From contig NZ_GG668578.1 in assembly GCF_000160755.1 (NCBI RefSeq), forward strand, positions 1 to 64,000: DNA of 64,000 nt, read 5' to 3'. Positions 28,852 to 38,728 of the stretch are shown here, in pieces; position 1 is the first letter of the stretch, and each line of letters starts with the position of its first letter. The stretch comes from Proteus mirabilis ATCC 29906. GTDB taxonomy: Bacteria > Pseudomonadota > Gammaproteobacteria > Enterobacterales > Enterobacteriaceae. The position numbers and the translations under genes are program-made. The notes beneath the pieces are model-generated. The model had not been told where the DNA came from. It worked only from the letters and a program-made list of their open reading frames with translations, and did no database searches.

Positions 28852-31016
28852 TAATTATTTTCCTGTTCAGCGAGTTGCTTTAACGAGACAAAATCCGTTT
28901 TGCCACTTCCTAAAACAGGAATTTCTTTGAGAAAACGAATATCTTTTGGTACCGCAATTTCTGCCACACCAGTGGATTTAGCTAATGCCGATAACATACT
29001 GCGATCAAGTTGCTTATCGGTGGTAAAAAGCACTAATGACTCACCTCGACGTGGATCATTTACCGCCACCACAGCATGGTTGCCTTCCGAGGCTTTAGCC
29101 GCTAATTGCTCTACACTTTCAAGAGAAACCATTTCTCCTGCTATTTTTGCAAAACGTTTTACACGCCCTTTAATAGTGCAAAAACCTTCGCTATCAATAG
29201 CAACGATATCTCCCGTATCATACCAACCCGCTTCTTCGATGCCTTCGGCATTTATTGCTGTAGGCTGTTCTAATTTATAAGGGGACTCAACGCGCAAATA
29301 GCCAAGCATGATATTAGGGCCACGCAGTTGTAATCTTCCACCATCCGTAATGCCGCTTATGGGAATTAAACGCCCTTCCATGCCTGGTAATAAACGCCCC
29401 ACGGTATATGGCTTAGCACTCATTGGTACATTAATGGAGACAACAGGAGCGCATTCAGTGACCCCATAACCTTCTAAAATACGAATACCAAATTTATCCT
29501 GCCATAATACTCGTGTCGATTCGGACAGTTTTTCCGCCCCTGCAACCACATATCTTAGTCGAGCAAAATCATAAGGATGAGCAAATTTGCCATAATTGCC
29601 TAAGAAAGTTGAAGTACCAAACAATACTGTACAATTTTGGTCATACACTAATTCAGGTACTACACGATAATGTAGTGGGCTTGGGTAGAGGAATACTCGT
29701 GCCCCTAAGCAGATAGGTGCTAATACACTTACCGTTAAACCGAAAGCATGGAATAACGGTAATGCAGCCATAAATTTATCTCTGGGTGAAAAGTCAGCAA
29801 TAGCGCGAATTTGCTCTACATTCGCCAATAAACTGGAGTGGCTATGAACAACACCTTTCGGTGTGCCTTCAGATCCAGAAGTAAATAAGATAACTGCTGC
29901 ATCCGTCGATTTTTGCGCTAACATCGCTTTATGAGGAGTGAGTAAGTGCTGTGCAATCCAGCGTTTATCTTCTCTAGTAATGCTATCTTTGAGATCTTCA
30001 AGATAAACCCAGTTTGCATCCGGAGTCTGTTCTGGAATATGTAATAAATTTCCTTTCTCTAAAAATTGGCGTGAGGTAAAAATCGTTTTAATGGAGGCCG
30101 CTTTCATGGCATTTTGTACACCTAAGCTACCCGCAGTATAGTTAAGCATCGCCACAACCCGTTGGCGCATCGTTGCCCCAAATAAAGCCGCAACCGTAAC
30201 GGTAGTATTAGGAAGTAAAAGGCCAATTCGTTCATTAGGTTCGGTATAGCGTTCAATAATACGACTAACACCTAATATTTTTTTCAATAGGCCCTGATAA
30301 CTATCCTCTTTCATATTAATATCTGAAATAAGAGGACTGAAACGACCAAACTGAGACATTCCTTGTAAAAATGCCTCATAGAGCGTGATATTAGGACGTG
30401 CTTGCATAATAGCATCCATCATAATATCACGGAGCTTTTCTCCCGATAAGCGACGGCGCTCTGCTGATTTTTCCGCTGTAGGCATAGGTAAATCAACCGC
30501 AGGTAGCACTTTTATTGTGATTTTAGGAAAGAGCTTTGCTTTTATATTTAACGTTTTATGCACTCGAGAAAAGTAGCTAAATTCAGCACCTTCTATTCTA
30601 ACAGGGATAACTTTTGCCCCTGATTTAGCAGCAATAAACGCAGCACCTTCATAAATCTTCATCAAACCAATAGTTACCGTAATTCTCCCTTCAGGGAAAA
30701 TAACAACAGGACGGCCTTTATCGACTTCTTTAACTAATTGGCGAACCGCCATTGGATTAGCGGGATCTAAAGGAACAATATCCGCATAACGACTGAGCCA
30801 TTTGGTATGTTTGGCATTAGCCACTGAGGTGTAAACAGCAAAGACAGGGTTAATCGGTAAAAATAAACGCAATAATATACCATCAATAAACGATGTATGA
30901 TTTGGCGTAATAATGCATTTTTCATATTGTGAAAACTGATTAATTAGTCCTTCAATTCTTACTCGAAATAAGAATTTAAATAGTGTTTTAAAAAACGCTA
31001 TCAACATCATATCCAT
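28851..31016 (-). CDS. aas: Bifunctional acyl-ACP synthetase / 2-acyl-GPE acyltransferase Aas
   Basis: Inner membrane enzyme that activates fatty acids on ACP and re-acylates 2-acyl-glycerophosphoethanolamine. The 721 residues (E. coli 719) have an N-terminal PlsC-type acyltransferase (NHTSFID, the HX4D site, near 39-45; FPEGRI) and a C-terminal AMP-binding domain ([34 protein letters not shown]). Three near ATGs (31016, 31010, 31007) are possible; E. coli alignment favours the last, MLIAFF, but no ribosome site decides. Confidence 0.96.
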   Translation of the reverse strand: MDMMLIAFFKTLFKFLFRVRIEGLINQFSQYEKCIITPNHTSFIDGILLRLFLPINPVFAVYTSVANAKHTKWLSRYADIVPLDPANPMAVRQLVKEVDKGRPVVIFPEGRITVTIGLMKIYEGAAFIAAKSGAKVIPVRIEGAEFSYFSRVHKTLNIKAKLFPKITIKVLPAVDLPMPTAEKSAERRRLSGEKLRDIMMDAIMQARPNITLYEAFLQGMSQFGRFSPLISDINMKEDSYQGLLKKILGVSRIIERYTEPNERIGLLLPNTTVTVAALFGATMRQRVVAMLNYTAGSLGVQNAMKAASIKTIFTSRQFLEKGNLLHIPEQTPDANWVYLEDLKDSITREDKRWIAQHLLTPHKAMLAQKSTDAAVILFTSGSEGTPKGVVHSHSSLLANVEQIRAIADFSPRDKFMAALPLFHAFGLTVSVLAPICLGARVFLYPSPLHYRVVPELVYDQNCTVLFGTSTFLGNYGKFAHPYDFARLRYVVAGAEKLSESTRVLWQDKFGIRILEGYGVTECAPVVSINVPMSAKPYTVGRLLPGMEGRLIPISGITDGGRLQLRGPNIMLGYLRVESPYKLEQPTAINAEGIEEAGWYDTGDIVAIDSEGFCTIKGRVKRFAKIAGEMVSLESVEQLAAKASEGNHAVVAVNDPRRGESLVLFTTDKQLDRSMLSALAKSTGVAEIAVPKDIRFLKEIPVLGSGKTDFVSLKQLAEQENN

Positions 31017-31113
31017 ATCTCATTTTGCTATAATTAGCCTTACTATAAATAGGATATGATGAAAATAAAATAGTTGTCTTTTGTTTTCGTCTTTATATAG
31101 GACAACTTCCTAA

Positions 31114-31626
31114 TTATTTAGCGAGTTTTGCGAGAATGACCTCAATAATATCATTAATAGATAATCCAGCATCAACAATAATATCTGCGCATTGCATATA
31201 TAAAGGCTCACGCTTAATTAAAACATCATGTATTTCTGAAACTAATGTTTTTCCCGTCAAGCTAGGTCTTTGTGCCTCATTAGGATCTTGAGATAAACGC
31301 TCAACTAAAGTTTCAAGTGAAGCTTGTAAATAAACAATTACACCTGAATTTTTCATATAAACACGATTTTTTTCTGCCAACACTATCCCTCCCCCCGTTG
31401 AAATAACTTGGTTAGGTTGGCTAACTTGAATAAGCGCATCTGATTCAAGTTGGCGAAAGACATCCCAACCTTCCGCTTCAACCATAGAAGAAATAGTTTG
31501 TTGATATTTATCTGTTATCCAATTATCTGTATCAATAAATTGATAATCTAAAGATAGAGAAAGCGCTTTACCTACTGTTGTTTTTCCTGCACCTCTAGGT
31601 CCTATAAGGTAAATTGTACTTTCCAT
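31114..31626 (-). CDS. aroL: Shikimate kinase II AroL
   Basis: Phosphorylates shikimate to shikimate 3-phosphate in the chorismate pathway. The 170 residues have the P-loop GPRGAGKTTVG (about 9-19), shikimate-binding DTDNW, and GGGIVL. It resembles AroL rather than AroK, and a TyrR box upstream agrees, since aroL but not aroK is TyrR-regulated in E. coli. It sits alone between aas and proA. Confidence 0.95.
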   Translation of the reverse strand: MESTIYLIGPRGAGKTTVGKALSLSLDYQFIDTDNWITDKYQQTISSMVEAEGWDVFRQLESDALIQVSQPNQVISTGGGIVLAEKNRVYMKNSGVIVYLQASLETLVERLSQDPNEAQRPSLTGKTLVSEIHDVLIKREPLYMQCADIIVDAGLSINDIIEVILAKLAK

Positions 31627-31664
31627 AAATGCACTCTCTCCGCTGTGTTAACCTGCTAAATGGG

Positions 31665-31682
31665 TGTAATCTAAAATTTACA
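31665..31682. promoter_or_regulatory. Putative TyrR box upstream of aroL
   Basis: TGTAAT-CTAAAA-TTTACA matches the TyrR consensus TGTAAA-N6-TTTACA at 11 of 12 positions, about 40 bases before the aroL start. A half box TGTAAA (31686-31691) follows three bases later with a poor second arm, resembling the strong-plus-weak box pairs of E. coli TyrR promoters. Confidence 0.7.
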
Positions 31683-31719
31683 ATGTGTAAAGTATTAAGT
31701 ATCATACCTCACAATACAA

Positions 31720-31754
31720 AAAAATAAAGCCACACTTTATGAAAGTATGGCTTA
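31720..31754 (-). terminator. proBA terminator
   Basis: On the minus strand, AAGCCATACTTT (complement of 31742-31753) pairs with AAAGTGTGGCTT (complement of 31727-31738) with one mismatch, followed by TATTTTTTTG. Confidence 0.8.
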
Positions 31755-31770
31755 GCTATTTAAGGGATTA

Positions 31771-33024
31771 TTAGCGACGTAATGTATTGTCGCCGTAACC
31801 AATCCATTTATAGGTGGTTAGAGCATCTAATCCCATAGGGCCTCGTGCATGTAGCTTTTGTGTACTCACCGCTACTTCAGCACCTAAGCCAAACTGTCCA
31901 CCATCTGTAAAACGTGTGCTAGCATTCACATATACCGCAGCAGAATCAACTTGGCGTACAAAGCGATCAGCATGACTGATAGATTGCGTTAAAATAGCAT
32001 CTGAGTGCGCGGTACCATATTGGCGAATATGAGCAATTGCCGCCGTTAAATCATTAACGACTTCAACATTCAGATCCAGTGATAGCCATTCATCACAATA
32101 ATCTGCTTCAGTCACATCGACGACCGTCGCACGTCCCTTTTTCAATGCAGTTATAGCGCGTTGACTGGCATGCAAAGTAACCTTTTGTGCTGCCATCGCA
32201 TCACTTAATTGAGGCAAGAAACTCTCCGCAATAGCTTCATGTACCAATAGCGTTTCTAACGAATTACATGCGCTTGGACGCTGAACTTTAGCATTAATAA
32301 TAACATTTAATGCTTGGTCTAAATCAGCACTTTCGTCAACAAAGGTGTGACAAACACCAATCCCCCCCGTGATCACAGGAATAGTGGATTGTTCACGACA
32401 TAACTTATGTAATCCTGCACCACCTCGAGGAATAAGCATATCAATATACTCATCCATTTTTAGCATTTTTGCGACTAATTCACGATCTGGCTTATCGATA
32501 GCTTGAATAGCAGCCGCAGGAATAGCGCATGTTTCTAGTGCTTGCTGGATCACCGCGACAACGGCTTGGTTAGTATGGTGAGTCTCTTTTCCGCCACGGA
32601 GAATAGCCGCATTCCCTGTTTTTAGGCATAAAGATGCTACATCTATAGTCACATTTGGACGAGCTTCGTAAATAACGCCAACAACCCCTAAAGGGACTCG
32701 GCGGCGTTCTAAACGTAAGCCACTGTCTAACAAACGACCATCTATCACTTGACCTACAGGATCTTCTAGATGACAAACTTGGCGAACATCATCAGCGATC
32801 GCTTTTAAACGTTCTGATGTGAGTAATAAACGATCAAGCATTGCAGCATTAATATTAGACTCTCGTGCCGCCACCATATCTTTTTCATTAGCAGCAAGAA
32901 TAATGGCTTCTTGCTGTTCTAATAAATCAGCGATGACTAACAGTGCCTGATTTTTTTGTTCGGTTGATAGCTGAGCTAAGTGCCAAGAAGCTTCTCGCGC
33001 CGCTTTTCCCATTTGTTCTAACAT
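31771..33024 (-). CDS. proA: Glutamate-5-semialdehyde dehydrogenase ProA
   Basis: NADPH-dependent reduction of gamma-glutamyl phosphate, the second step of proline synthesis. The 417 residues match E. coli ProA in length. The aldehyde dehydrogenase fold shows the catalytic Cys in [15 protein letters not shown] and the cofactor segment [13 protein letters not shown]. It lies 11 bases after proB, forming the proBA operon. Confidence 0.97.
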   Translation of the reverse strand: MLEQMGKAAREASWHLAQLSTEQKNQALLVIADLLEQQEAIILAANEKDMVAARESNINAAMLDRLLLTSERLKAIADDVRQVCHLEDPVGQVIDGRLLDSGLRLERRRVPLGVVGVIYEARPNVTIDVASLCLKTGNAAILRGGKETHHTNQAVVAVIQQALETCAIPAAAIQAIDKPDRELVAKMLKMDEYIDMLIPRGGAGLHKLCREQSTIPVITGGIGVCHTFVDESADLDQALNVIINAKVQRPSACNSLETLLVHEAIAESFLPQLSDAMAAQKVTLHASQRAITALKKGRATVVDVTEADYCDEWLSLDLNVEVVNDLTAAIAHIRQYGTAHSDAILTQSISHADRFVRQVDSAAVYVNASTRFTDGGQFGLGAEVAVSTQKLHARGPMGLDALTTYKWIGYGDNTLRR

Positions 33025-33035
33025 ATTTATACTCC

Positions 33036-34139
33036 CTAGCTCACAATCATATCATCACGGTGAACCGCAACACTGCCATACTCATAACCTAAAATTTGAC
33101 TAATCTCTTGCGAATGGTGCCCCGCAATTAAGCGTAGCGCATCACTATTATAATGCGCGACACCATGAGCAAGATCTTTTCCTTGCAAACTTTGAATGCG
33201 GATAACACACCCTCGAGAAAAGTCACCTTTAATTTCTTTAATACCTTTAGGTAAAAGAGAACTCCCCTGCTCTTTAATCGCCTTTTCAGCCCCATTATCA
33301 ACAATGATAACCCCTGCGACTGGAGCACCAAAAATCCATCGTTTACGCGTTTCAAGGGGGCTTTTTAAACCATGAAAGAGTGTTCCGACAGGTTCATTAT
33401 CAATAACTTTACTGATAACATCAGGCTTAACACCGGCGGCAATAACAACGTCAATACCAGCACGCCCTGCAACAGTGGCCGCTTGTAACTTAGTTGCCAT
33501 ACCTCCAGTACCTAAACCAGAGACACTATCACCGGCCATTTGACGTAATTCATCGTTGATATCAAAAACTTCTGGAATAAGCTTCGCATCCGGATTGCTA
33601 CGAGGATCGGCCGTATATAGACCTTCGATATCAGTAAGTAATAGGAGTTTATCAGCGCCACCTAAAATGGCAGCTAATGCCGAAAGATTGTCGTTATCCC
33701 CTACTTTTATTTCTGCAGTAGCAACGGCATCGTTTTCATTGATAACAGGAATAATCTTGTTATCTAATAATGCATGCAGTGTATCACGCGCATTCAAAAA
33801 ACGTTCTCTATCTTCTATATCCGCGCGAGTTAATAACATTTGCCCAATATGAATACCATAAATAGCAAATAGCTGTTTCCATACCTGAATTAAAGCACTT
33901 TGCCCCACAGCGGCTAATAGTTGTTTAGATGCTATTGTTGCGGGCAAATCGGGGTAGTTTAAATATTCACGCCCTGCCGCTATTGCTCCCGACGTGACAA
34001 TAATTATCCGGTGCCCTTTTTCGTGTTGTTTTGCACATTGGCGAACCAGCTCTACAATATGAGACTGATCCAGACGTCGTGAACCACCAGTCAGTACACT
34101 TGTCCCTAATTTAACAACCAGCGTTTGGCTGCTACTCAT
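33036..34139 (-). CDS. proB: Glutamate 5-kinase ProB
   Basis: First enzyme of proline synthesis, feedback inhibited by proline. Starting at ATG 34139 gives [16 protein letters not shown] and 367 residues, the same length as E. coli ProB; the frame is open to 34178 but the extra 13 residues are not conserved and no strong ribosome site decides. The amino acid kinase domain (1-about 255, with INENDAVAT and [10 protein letters not shown]) is followed by a PUA domain. It is downstream of crl; the phoE porin gene found between crl and proB in E. coli is absent. Confidence 0.96.
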   Translation of the reverse strand: MSSSQTLVVKLGTSVLTGGSRRLDQSHIVELVRQCAKQHEKGHRIIIVTSGAIAAGREYLNYPDLPATIASKQLLAAVGQSALIQVWKQLFAIYGIHIGQMLLTRADIEDRERFLNARDTLHALLDNKIIPVINENDAVATAEIKVGDNDNLSALAAILGGADKLLLLTDIEGLYTADPRSNPDAKLIPEVFDINDELRQMAGDSVSGLGTGGMATKLQAATVAGRAGIDVVIAAGVKPDVISKVIDNEPVGTLFHGLKSPLETRKRWIFGAPVAGVIIVDNGAEKAIKEQGSSLLPKGIKEIKGDFSRGCVIRIQSLQGKDLAHGVAHYNSDALRLIAGHHSQEISQILGYEYGSVAVHRDDMIVS

Positions 34140-34237
34140 AACATTTACCATTTTTTGTTGATTTAAAAGATCATACACTGTTTTATCAGGAGAGAAGCGT
34201 TATGCCAACTGACATAACGCAAAATCTATGAAAAGTT

Positions 34238-34258
34238 GCCCTAACACAAAATTAGGGC
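34238..34258 (-). terminator. Hairpin at the end of crl
   Basis: On the minus strand, GCCCTAA and TTAGGGC (34238-34244 and 34252-34258) form a 7-base stem that includes the crl stop codon, followed by AACTTTTC. A second perfect stem, GCGTTATG/CATAACGC (34197-34204, 34213-34220), lies between it and proB. Either may limit read-through into proBA. Confidence 0.5.
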
Positions 34259-34653
34259 TTAAGGGGAAGAGGAAAATTGCTCATTTTTTCATCTGGAACT
34301 AGCGTCATCTCTAATTCACTTACCGCCACTTGTAGAAAATCATGAAAACGAATAAGTGTTTCATGTATTGATTCAATCACATCTTTTTTACTTATTACTT
34401 GATTAACCCAATCGCCATTTTTATCGAATAGGCCAACTTGGTAATAATAAATTAACTGTTCACCATTACGTTCAAGTTCCATCCACCAGCCCCAAAACTC
34501 TCGTTTTTCTGGTGTGACTTTCTTATTTACACAAACAGCTAAACAATCAAAAAAAAACTGGCTTTCTTGGCATTGTTGCTCACGGATATAAGGTCCTATT
34601 TGAGCAAAACGTTTTAATAACTTACCTCGGGTAGGGTGCAAAGATGAAGTCAT
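34252..34653 (-). CDS. crl: Sigma-S assembly factor Crl
   Basis: Small cytoplasmic protein that binds RpoS and favours its association with core RNA polymerase, boosting stationary-phase and curli-type genes. The 133 residues (E. coli 133) keep the conserved aromatic core FWGWWMELE near residue 53-61 and YYYQVGLFDKNGDWVNQVIS. AAGGAG lies nine bases before the start. Its position beside frsA and proB is as in E. coli. Confidence 0.95.
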   Translation of the reverse strand: MTSSLHPTRGKLLKRFAQIGPYIREQQCQESQFFFDCLAVCVNKKVTPEKREFWGWWMELERNGEQLIYYYQVGLFDKNGDWVNQVISKKDVIESIHETLIRFHDFLQVAVSELEMTLVPDEKMSNFPLPLKP

Positions 34654-34724
34654 AAATTCAGTCTCCTTATCACCTCTACTGTTATATAATCTATTATAAT
34701 TAGCAAGTTATTGTTTGAAATTAT

Positions 34725-35975
34725 TTATATTAATTTAGCATAGATCCAATCTGCACTTTTAGTTAATGCCTGTTCAAGCCCTTTATAAAGTGGTTTTTCT
34801 TTTATTTCTACTATATCGCCATCCATAGAAGAGCGAGCAATGAGCTGCGAATCCTCTTTAGGACTAATTTCATCCCCTTTCCAATAAACACTCATCATCG
34901 GCACTGGCATACGACGACCAATCAACCCTTGGTTTTTCAGTGAATAACTACTTAACGATAGTCTGAGATTGTTTTCATCTATATTTAATAATCCTAAGCG
35001 GCTCGCCAGTACATCAAGATACATAATGGGGATTTTCTTCTGTAATTCCGCTTGAGTAAAAAAGGCATGAATTAATGGCCCTAATGCCACAACACCTTTA
35101 ATCAATTTTGGATAAAGATAGGCTAAACGCACCGCAATATTGGCACCAAACCGAAATCCCATTACGCCCACTCGAGTGTGATCAATCCATGGAATATCTC
35201 CCAACTGCTGTAAAATATCGCCATGCAATTGACAGGTATTTTCGCTGAGTTTCTGCTTAACAGAATAACCGATAGATGGCATATCTACGGTTAACATCGC
35301 GATACCTTTTGGTGATAAGTAGCGCCTAAAAAAGTTAACATAATCACTTTGTAAACTATCTAACCCACCACAAAAAATGACTGTTGGATAAGGTCCTTTA
35401 CACCCTTTAGGTAGATGTAAAAATCCACTGGTAGTTCCTTTACCTGTTAATTTAAATGTCAGTTTTTTTACTTCAAATGAAGAGAATTTCATGGCATTTT
35501 CAAAAGCTTTCATCGCCAATACTACCGCTTGATCAGCAAGAAAATCGCCATTAATAAATGGATAAGCAGCAATACTATAAAGGTTTGCCGCCCGTAACCA
35601 ACAATTAGCGGCTGCTTCCTCTGAGGTCTCTCGTAACGCTTTTTGTTGCCAAATCATTGCTTGATGAGACCATTCAAATGACCAGTTGCCACGTCGATAG
35701 CCAACGACTGTATCAATAAATTTATCATCACTGCGTGGCGCATCAAAAATAGCAATGCGACTTAATACTTCTTCGATCTCTATGGGGGAAATACCTCGCC
35801 AGATCCACTGTAGACGTTGAATTGTGCGATACCAATTTTGCTGGCTCATCCCATTAAGTACAGAGTACGAATCAATATTAGATTTAGGGTGTGTGTACTG
35901 TATTAACGTTGAGGTTTCCGCATGTTTAGCACGAGGTTTAAATAACGTTTCAGAAAGATTTGTATTATTTGCCAT
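34725..35975 (-). CDS. frsA: Esterase-like protein FrsA (fermentation-respiration switch)
   Basis: Alpha/beta-hydrolase-fold protein reported in E. coli to bind unphosphorylated EIIA-Glc and shift fermentation/respiration balance. The 416-residue protein starts at ATG 35975 (MANNTNLSETLFKPR, matching E. coli); a TTG four codons upstream is open but not needed, and AAGAGTG precedes the ATG. The nucleophile elbow reads GFRFGAN, where esterases have G-x-S-x-G, so the usual catalytic Ser is absent, as in E. coli FrsA. Confidence 0.95.
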   Translation of the reverse strand: MANNTNLSETLFKPRAKHAETSTLIQYTHPKSNIDSYSVLNGMSQQNWYRTIQRLQWIWRGISPIEIEEVLSRIAIFDAPRSDDKFIDTVVGYRRGNWSFEWSHQAMIWQQKALRETSEEAAANCWLRAANLYSIAAYPFINGDFLADQAVVLAMKAFENAMKFSSFEVKKLTFKLTGKGTTSGFLHLPKGCKGPYPTVIFCGGLDSLQSDYVNFFRRYLSPKGIAMLTVDMPSIGYSVKQKLSENTCQLHGDILQQLGDIPWIDHTRVGVMGFRFGANIAVRLAYLYPKLIKGVVALGPLIHAFFTQAELQKKIPIMYLDVLASRLGLLNIDENNLRLSLSSYSLKNQGLIGRRMPVPMMSVYWKGDEISPKEDSQLIARSSMDGDIVEIKEKPLYKGLEQALTKSADWIYAKLI

Positions 35976-36126
35976 ATCACTCTTCAAATCAGTGTGTATC
36001 GTATAATGAGGCTCAAAATTCTGCTCATATCATAACATGGATTTCACTTCTACAGTGGAATAGCAGATCAACATCAGCACGAAGAGATAGGAAAAGCGTA
36101 AGGTCATCAAAAATAAAGCCGATATA

Positions 36127-36174
36127 AAAAATCCTCGCATAGGAACTGGGGTCAGTTCAATAAACGAGGATTTT
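36127..36174 (-). terminator. gpt terminator with nested stem
   Basis: AAAATCCTCG (36127-36136) and CGAGGATTTT (36165-36174) pair perfectly. An inner stem GAACTG/CAGTTC stacks inside. On the minus strand it is followed by TTATAT, just downstream of gpt. Confidence 0.75.
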
Positions 36175-36207
36175 ATCAATATATTTGAATTAATTGATTA
36201 AGATAAA

Positions 36208-36669
36208 TTATTTTTTATCACAAACAGGGGGAACAAACATAACGCCCATATCCCAAGGTTGTTCAATCCAGGTATTTTGTGGAATATCAACCACAAAATC
36301 ATCAACTAACGGACGCCCTTCTGGCTTAGCAAAGATAGTGACAAAATGTGCTTTCGGATACATTTCACGGATAACTTTTGCGGTGCCACCTGTATCAACT
36401 AAATCGTCAACAACGATAAAACCTTCACCATCACCTTCTGCTTTTTTTAAGATTTTGAGGTCACGTTGATGGTCATGATCATAGCTAGAAATACAGACAG
36501 TATCCACATGGCGGATACCCAATTCACGAGCAAGTAATGCGGCAGGAACTAATCCACCACGACTGACGGCAATAATGCCTGTCCATTGTTCGACTGGTAA
36601 CAAACGTTGTGCCAATTGACGGGCATGTATTTGCAACATATCCCACGTTACAACATATTTTTCGCTCAT
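36208..36669 (-). CDS. gpt: Xanthine-guanine phosphoribosyltransferase
   Basis: Purine salvage enzyme converting guanine, xanthine and hypoxanthine to nucleotides with PRPP, peripheral to the inner membrane. The 153 residues (E. coli 152) carry the PRPP-binding loop [17 protein letters not shown] near residue 85-101. It is divergent from pepD, as in E. coli. Confidence 0.98.
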   Translation of the reverse strand: MSEKYVVTWDMLQIHARQLAQRLLPVEQWTGIIAVSRGGLVPAALLARELGIRHVDTVCISSYDHDHQRDLKILKKAEGDGEGFIVVDDLVDTGGTAKVIREMYPKAHFVTIFAKPEGRPLVDDFVVDIPQNTWIEQPWDMGVMFVPPVCDKK

Positions 36670-37022
36670 AATATTGTGATCCTAGCTACTTGAAATTCGA
36701 GAGAAGCTTTTTTGCGGAAAAAAAGGTTGCGCGAGATTATAGTGATTTGAGCGTTCAAAAACCAGAGAAAACATAAAAATGGTCGAGATAATCCTCATTT
36801 TTCCTGATATGTGTTTTTTTTGTCTAAAAAATACGCAATAAAAAAGCGAACACCAACACAGAAATCCAAATTATTAGATAGATACGTAAGAGAATGACGC
36901 ATTCATCAAAAGAAAGTGATATTCTCAATTATATTTGGCGAATAACGCTCAGAATAATAAAGCTAACCCTTAAGAAAGCGGTAGGCTATTCATAACACAG
37001 ATGCTGTTAGAGGAGATCCATC
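36670..37022. other. Divergent promoter region between gpt and pepD
   Basis: The 353-base region must contain both promoters. It has AT-rich blocks near 36750-36960 and the pepD ribosome site GAGGAG just before 37023. I see no gene, tRNA or clear terminator in it. Confidence 0.5.
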
Positions 37023-38480
37023 GTGTCTGAACTATCTACTCTATCCCCACAACCATTATGGGATATTTTTGCAAAAATTTGTTCAATTCCACACCCTTCA
37101 TACCATGAAGAAGCCTTAGCGTCCCACATTATGGCTTGGGCGACAGAAAAAGGTTTATCTGTAGAGCGCGATGCGGTAGGAAATATTTTAATCCGTAAAC
37201 CTGCCACCAAAGGTATGGAAGATCGTAAAACAGTCGTTTTACAAGCGCACTTAGATATGGTGCCACAAAAAAATAACGATACCGAACACGACTTTACCAA
37301 AGATCCTATCCAACCTTATATTGATGGTGAATGGGTAAAAGCGAAAGGCACCACATTAGGTGCAGATAATGGTGTTGGTATGGCTTCTGCACTTGCTGTA
37401 TTAGCTGACGATACTGTTAAACATGGCCCCTTAGAAGTATTGTTAACCATGACAGAAGAAACTGGAATGGATGGTGCTTTTGGACTACAGCCTGGTTGGT
37501 TACAAGCAGATATTCTGATTAATACAGACTCAGAAGAAGAAGGCGAAATCTATATGGGTTGTGCCGGTGGTATTGATGTTAAAACCACGGTAGACCTCAC
37601 TTATGAAGCTATTCCTGCAAACCATATCGTCAAAAAACTGGTACTAAAAGGCCTAAATGGCGGCCACTCTGGTGGTGATATTCATTTAGGTTTAGGTAAT
37701 GCAAACAAATTATTAGCGCGTTTCCTTGCTGAACATGCGGATGAATTAGCACTAAAATTAATTGATTTCCATGGTGGTACACTGCGTAATGCTATCCCTC
37801 GTGAAGCGCATATTATTTTTGCTATTCCTGCGGATAAAGCGACTCAATTAAATAGCATTACCACAGAATTTGAAGCGCTATTAAAAAGTGAATTAGCCAT
37901 TGCTGAAAAAAATCTAGCTATCGAATTAACAGATACTAGCACCGAAAAACCAGTATTTACTGCTGATTGTCAATCTCGCACTATCAATTTACTTAATGCC
38001 ATGCCAAATGGTGTTATCCGCATGAGTGATGATGTGGAAGGTGTGGTTGAAACCTCATTAAACGTCGGTGTAGTGAGTATTGTTGACGATAAAGTAGAAA
38101 TCCTATGTTTAATTCGCTCTCTGATTGATAGCGGTAAAACTTATGTTGTTAGCATGCTGACAGCATTAGCCAAACTTGCTCAAGCAGATATCGAAACCAA
38201 AGGTGGTTATCCTGGCTGGAAACCTGATGCGGATTCACCGGTTATGCACTTAGTACGCGACACTTATCAACAACTATTTGATAAAGTGCCAAATATTATG
38301 GTGATCCATGCAGGTCTTGAGTGCGGTCTATTCAAAAAACCTTATCCAGATATGGATATGGTTTCTATTGGGCCAACCATTCGCGGTGCACATTCACCGG
38401 ACGAGCGAGTACACATTAAGAGTGTAGGCCAATACTGGCAATTACTGACTGCCATTTTAAAAGCGATCCCAGCTAAATAA
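37023..38480 (+). CDS. pepD: Cytosol non-specific dipeptidase (peptidase D)
   Basis: Cytoplasmic M20-family zinc dipeptidase (carnosinase-type) that recycles unblocked dipeptides. The 485 residues match E. coli PepD. Metal-site segments are visible: LQAHLDMVPQ (His), LGADNGVGMA (bridging Asp), MTEETGMDGAFG (Glu-Glu) and NTDSEEEGE. The start is GTG 37023 giving MSELSTLSPQ, with GAGGAG upstream. A strong terminator follows. Confidence 0.97.
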   Translation: MSELSTLSPQPLWDIFAKICSIPHPSYHEEALASHIMAWATEKGLSVERDAVGNILIRKPATKGMEDRKTVVLQAHLDMVPQKNNDTEHDFTKDPIQPYIDGEWVKAKGTTLGADNGVGMASALAVLADDTVKHGPLEVLLTMTEETGMDGAFGLQPGWLQADILINTDSEEEGEIYMGCAGGIDVKTTVDLTYEAIPANHIVKKLVLKGLNGGHSGGDIHLGLGNANKLLARFLAEHADELALKLIDFHGGTLRNAIPREAHIIFAIPADKATQLNSITTEFEALLKSELAIAEKNLAIELTDTSTEKPVFTADCQSRTINLLNAMPNGVIRMSDDVEGVVETSLNVGVVSIVDDKVEILCLIRSLIDSGKTYVVSMLTALAKLAQADIETKGGYPGWKPDADSPVMHLVRDTYQQLFDKVPNIMVIHAGLECGLFKKPYPDMDMVSIGPTIRGAHSPDERVHIKSVGQYWQLLTAILKAIPAK

Positions 38481-38501
38481 TTTTACTTAAAAACAGTTAT
38501 C

Positions 38502-38527
38502 AAACCCGCTTAATAAGCGGGTTTTTT
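38502..38527 (+). terminator. pepD terminator
   Basis: AACCCGCTTA and TAAGCGGGTT form a 10-base stem (38503-38524) leading into TTTTTTG, 20 bases after pepD. Confidence 0.88.
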
Positions 38528-38629
38528 GTTATTTTATCTCCCTATAACTTATTCCCAACCCACCTTATAAAAGCCAATTCTTATACTATTTTGTAATAAA
38601 AATTAATACTAATAAAAATAATTTATAGA

Positions 38630-38648
38630 ATAATAATAATTATCATTA
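38630..38648. promoter_or_regulatory. Putative Fur box upstream of the TonB receptor
   Basis: AATAATAATAATTATCATT matches the 19-base Fur consensus GATAATGATAATCATTATC at 14 positions, and the next bases (TTATCATTAGTATTAATA) continue the repeat pattern. It lies about 80 bases before the receptor start, a position suited to iron-dependent repression. Confidence 0.65.
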
Positions 38649-38728
38649 GTATTAATATTTACATAATGGTATTTTCACCATTACCGCATTTTAGGTAAAG
38701 AAAAATTAAAAATTTAAAGGGATCAACA

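Noticed and set aside
36127-36174. Nested inverted repeat considered as an insertion-sequence end
   Set aside because: No transposase or target duplication is present; position and T-run fit the gpt terminator.
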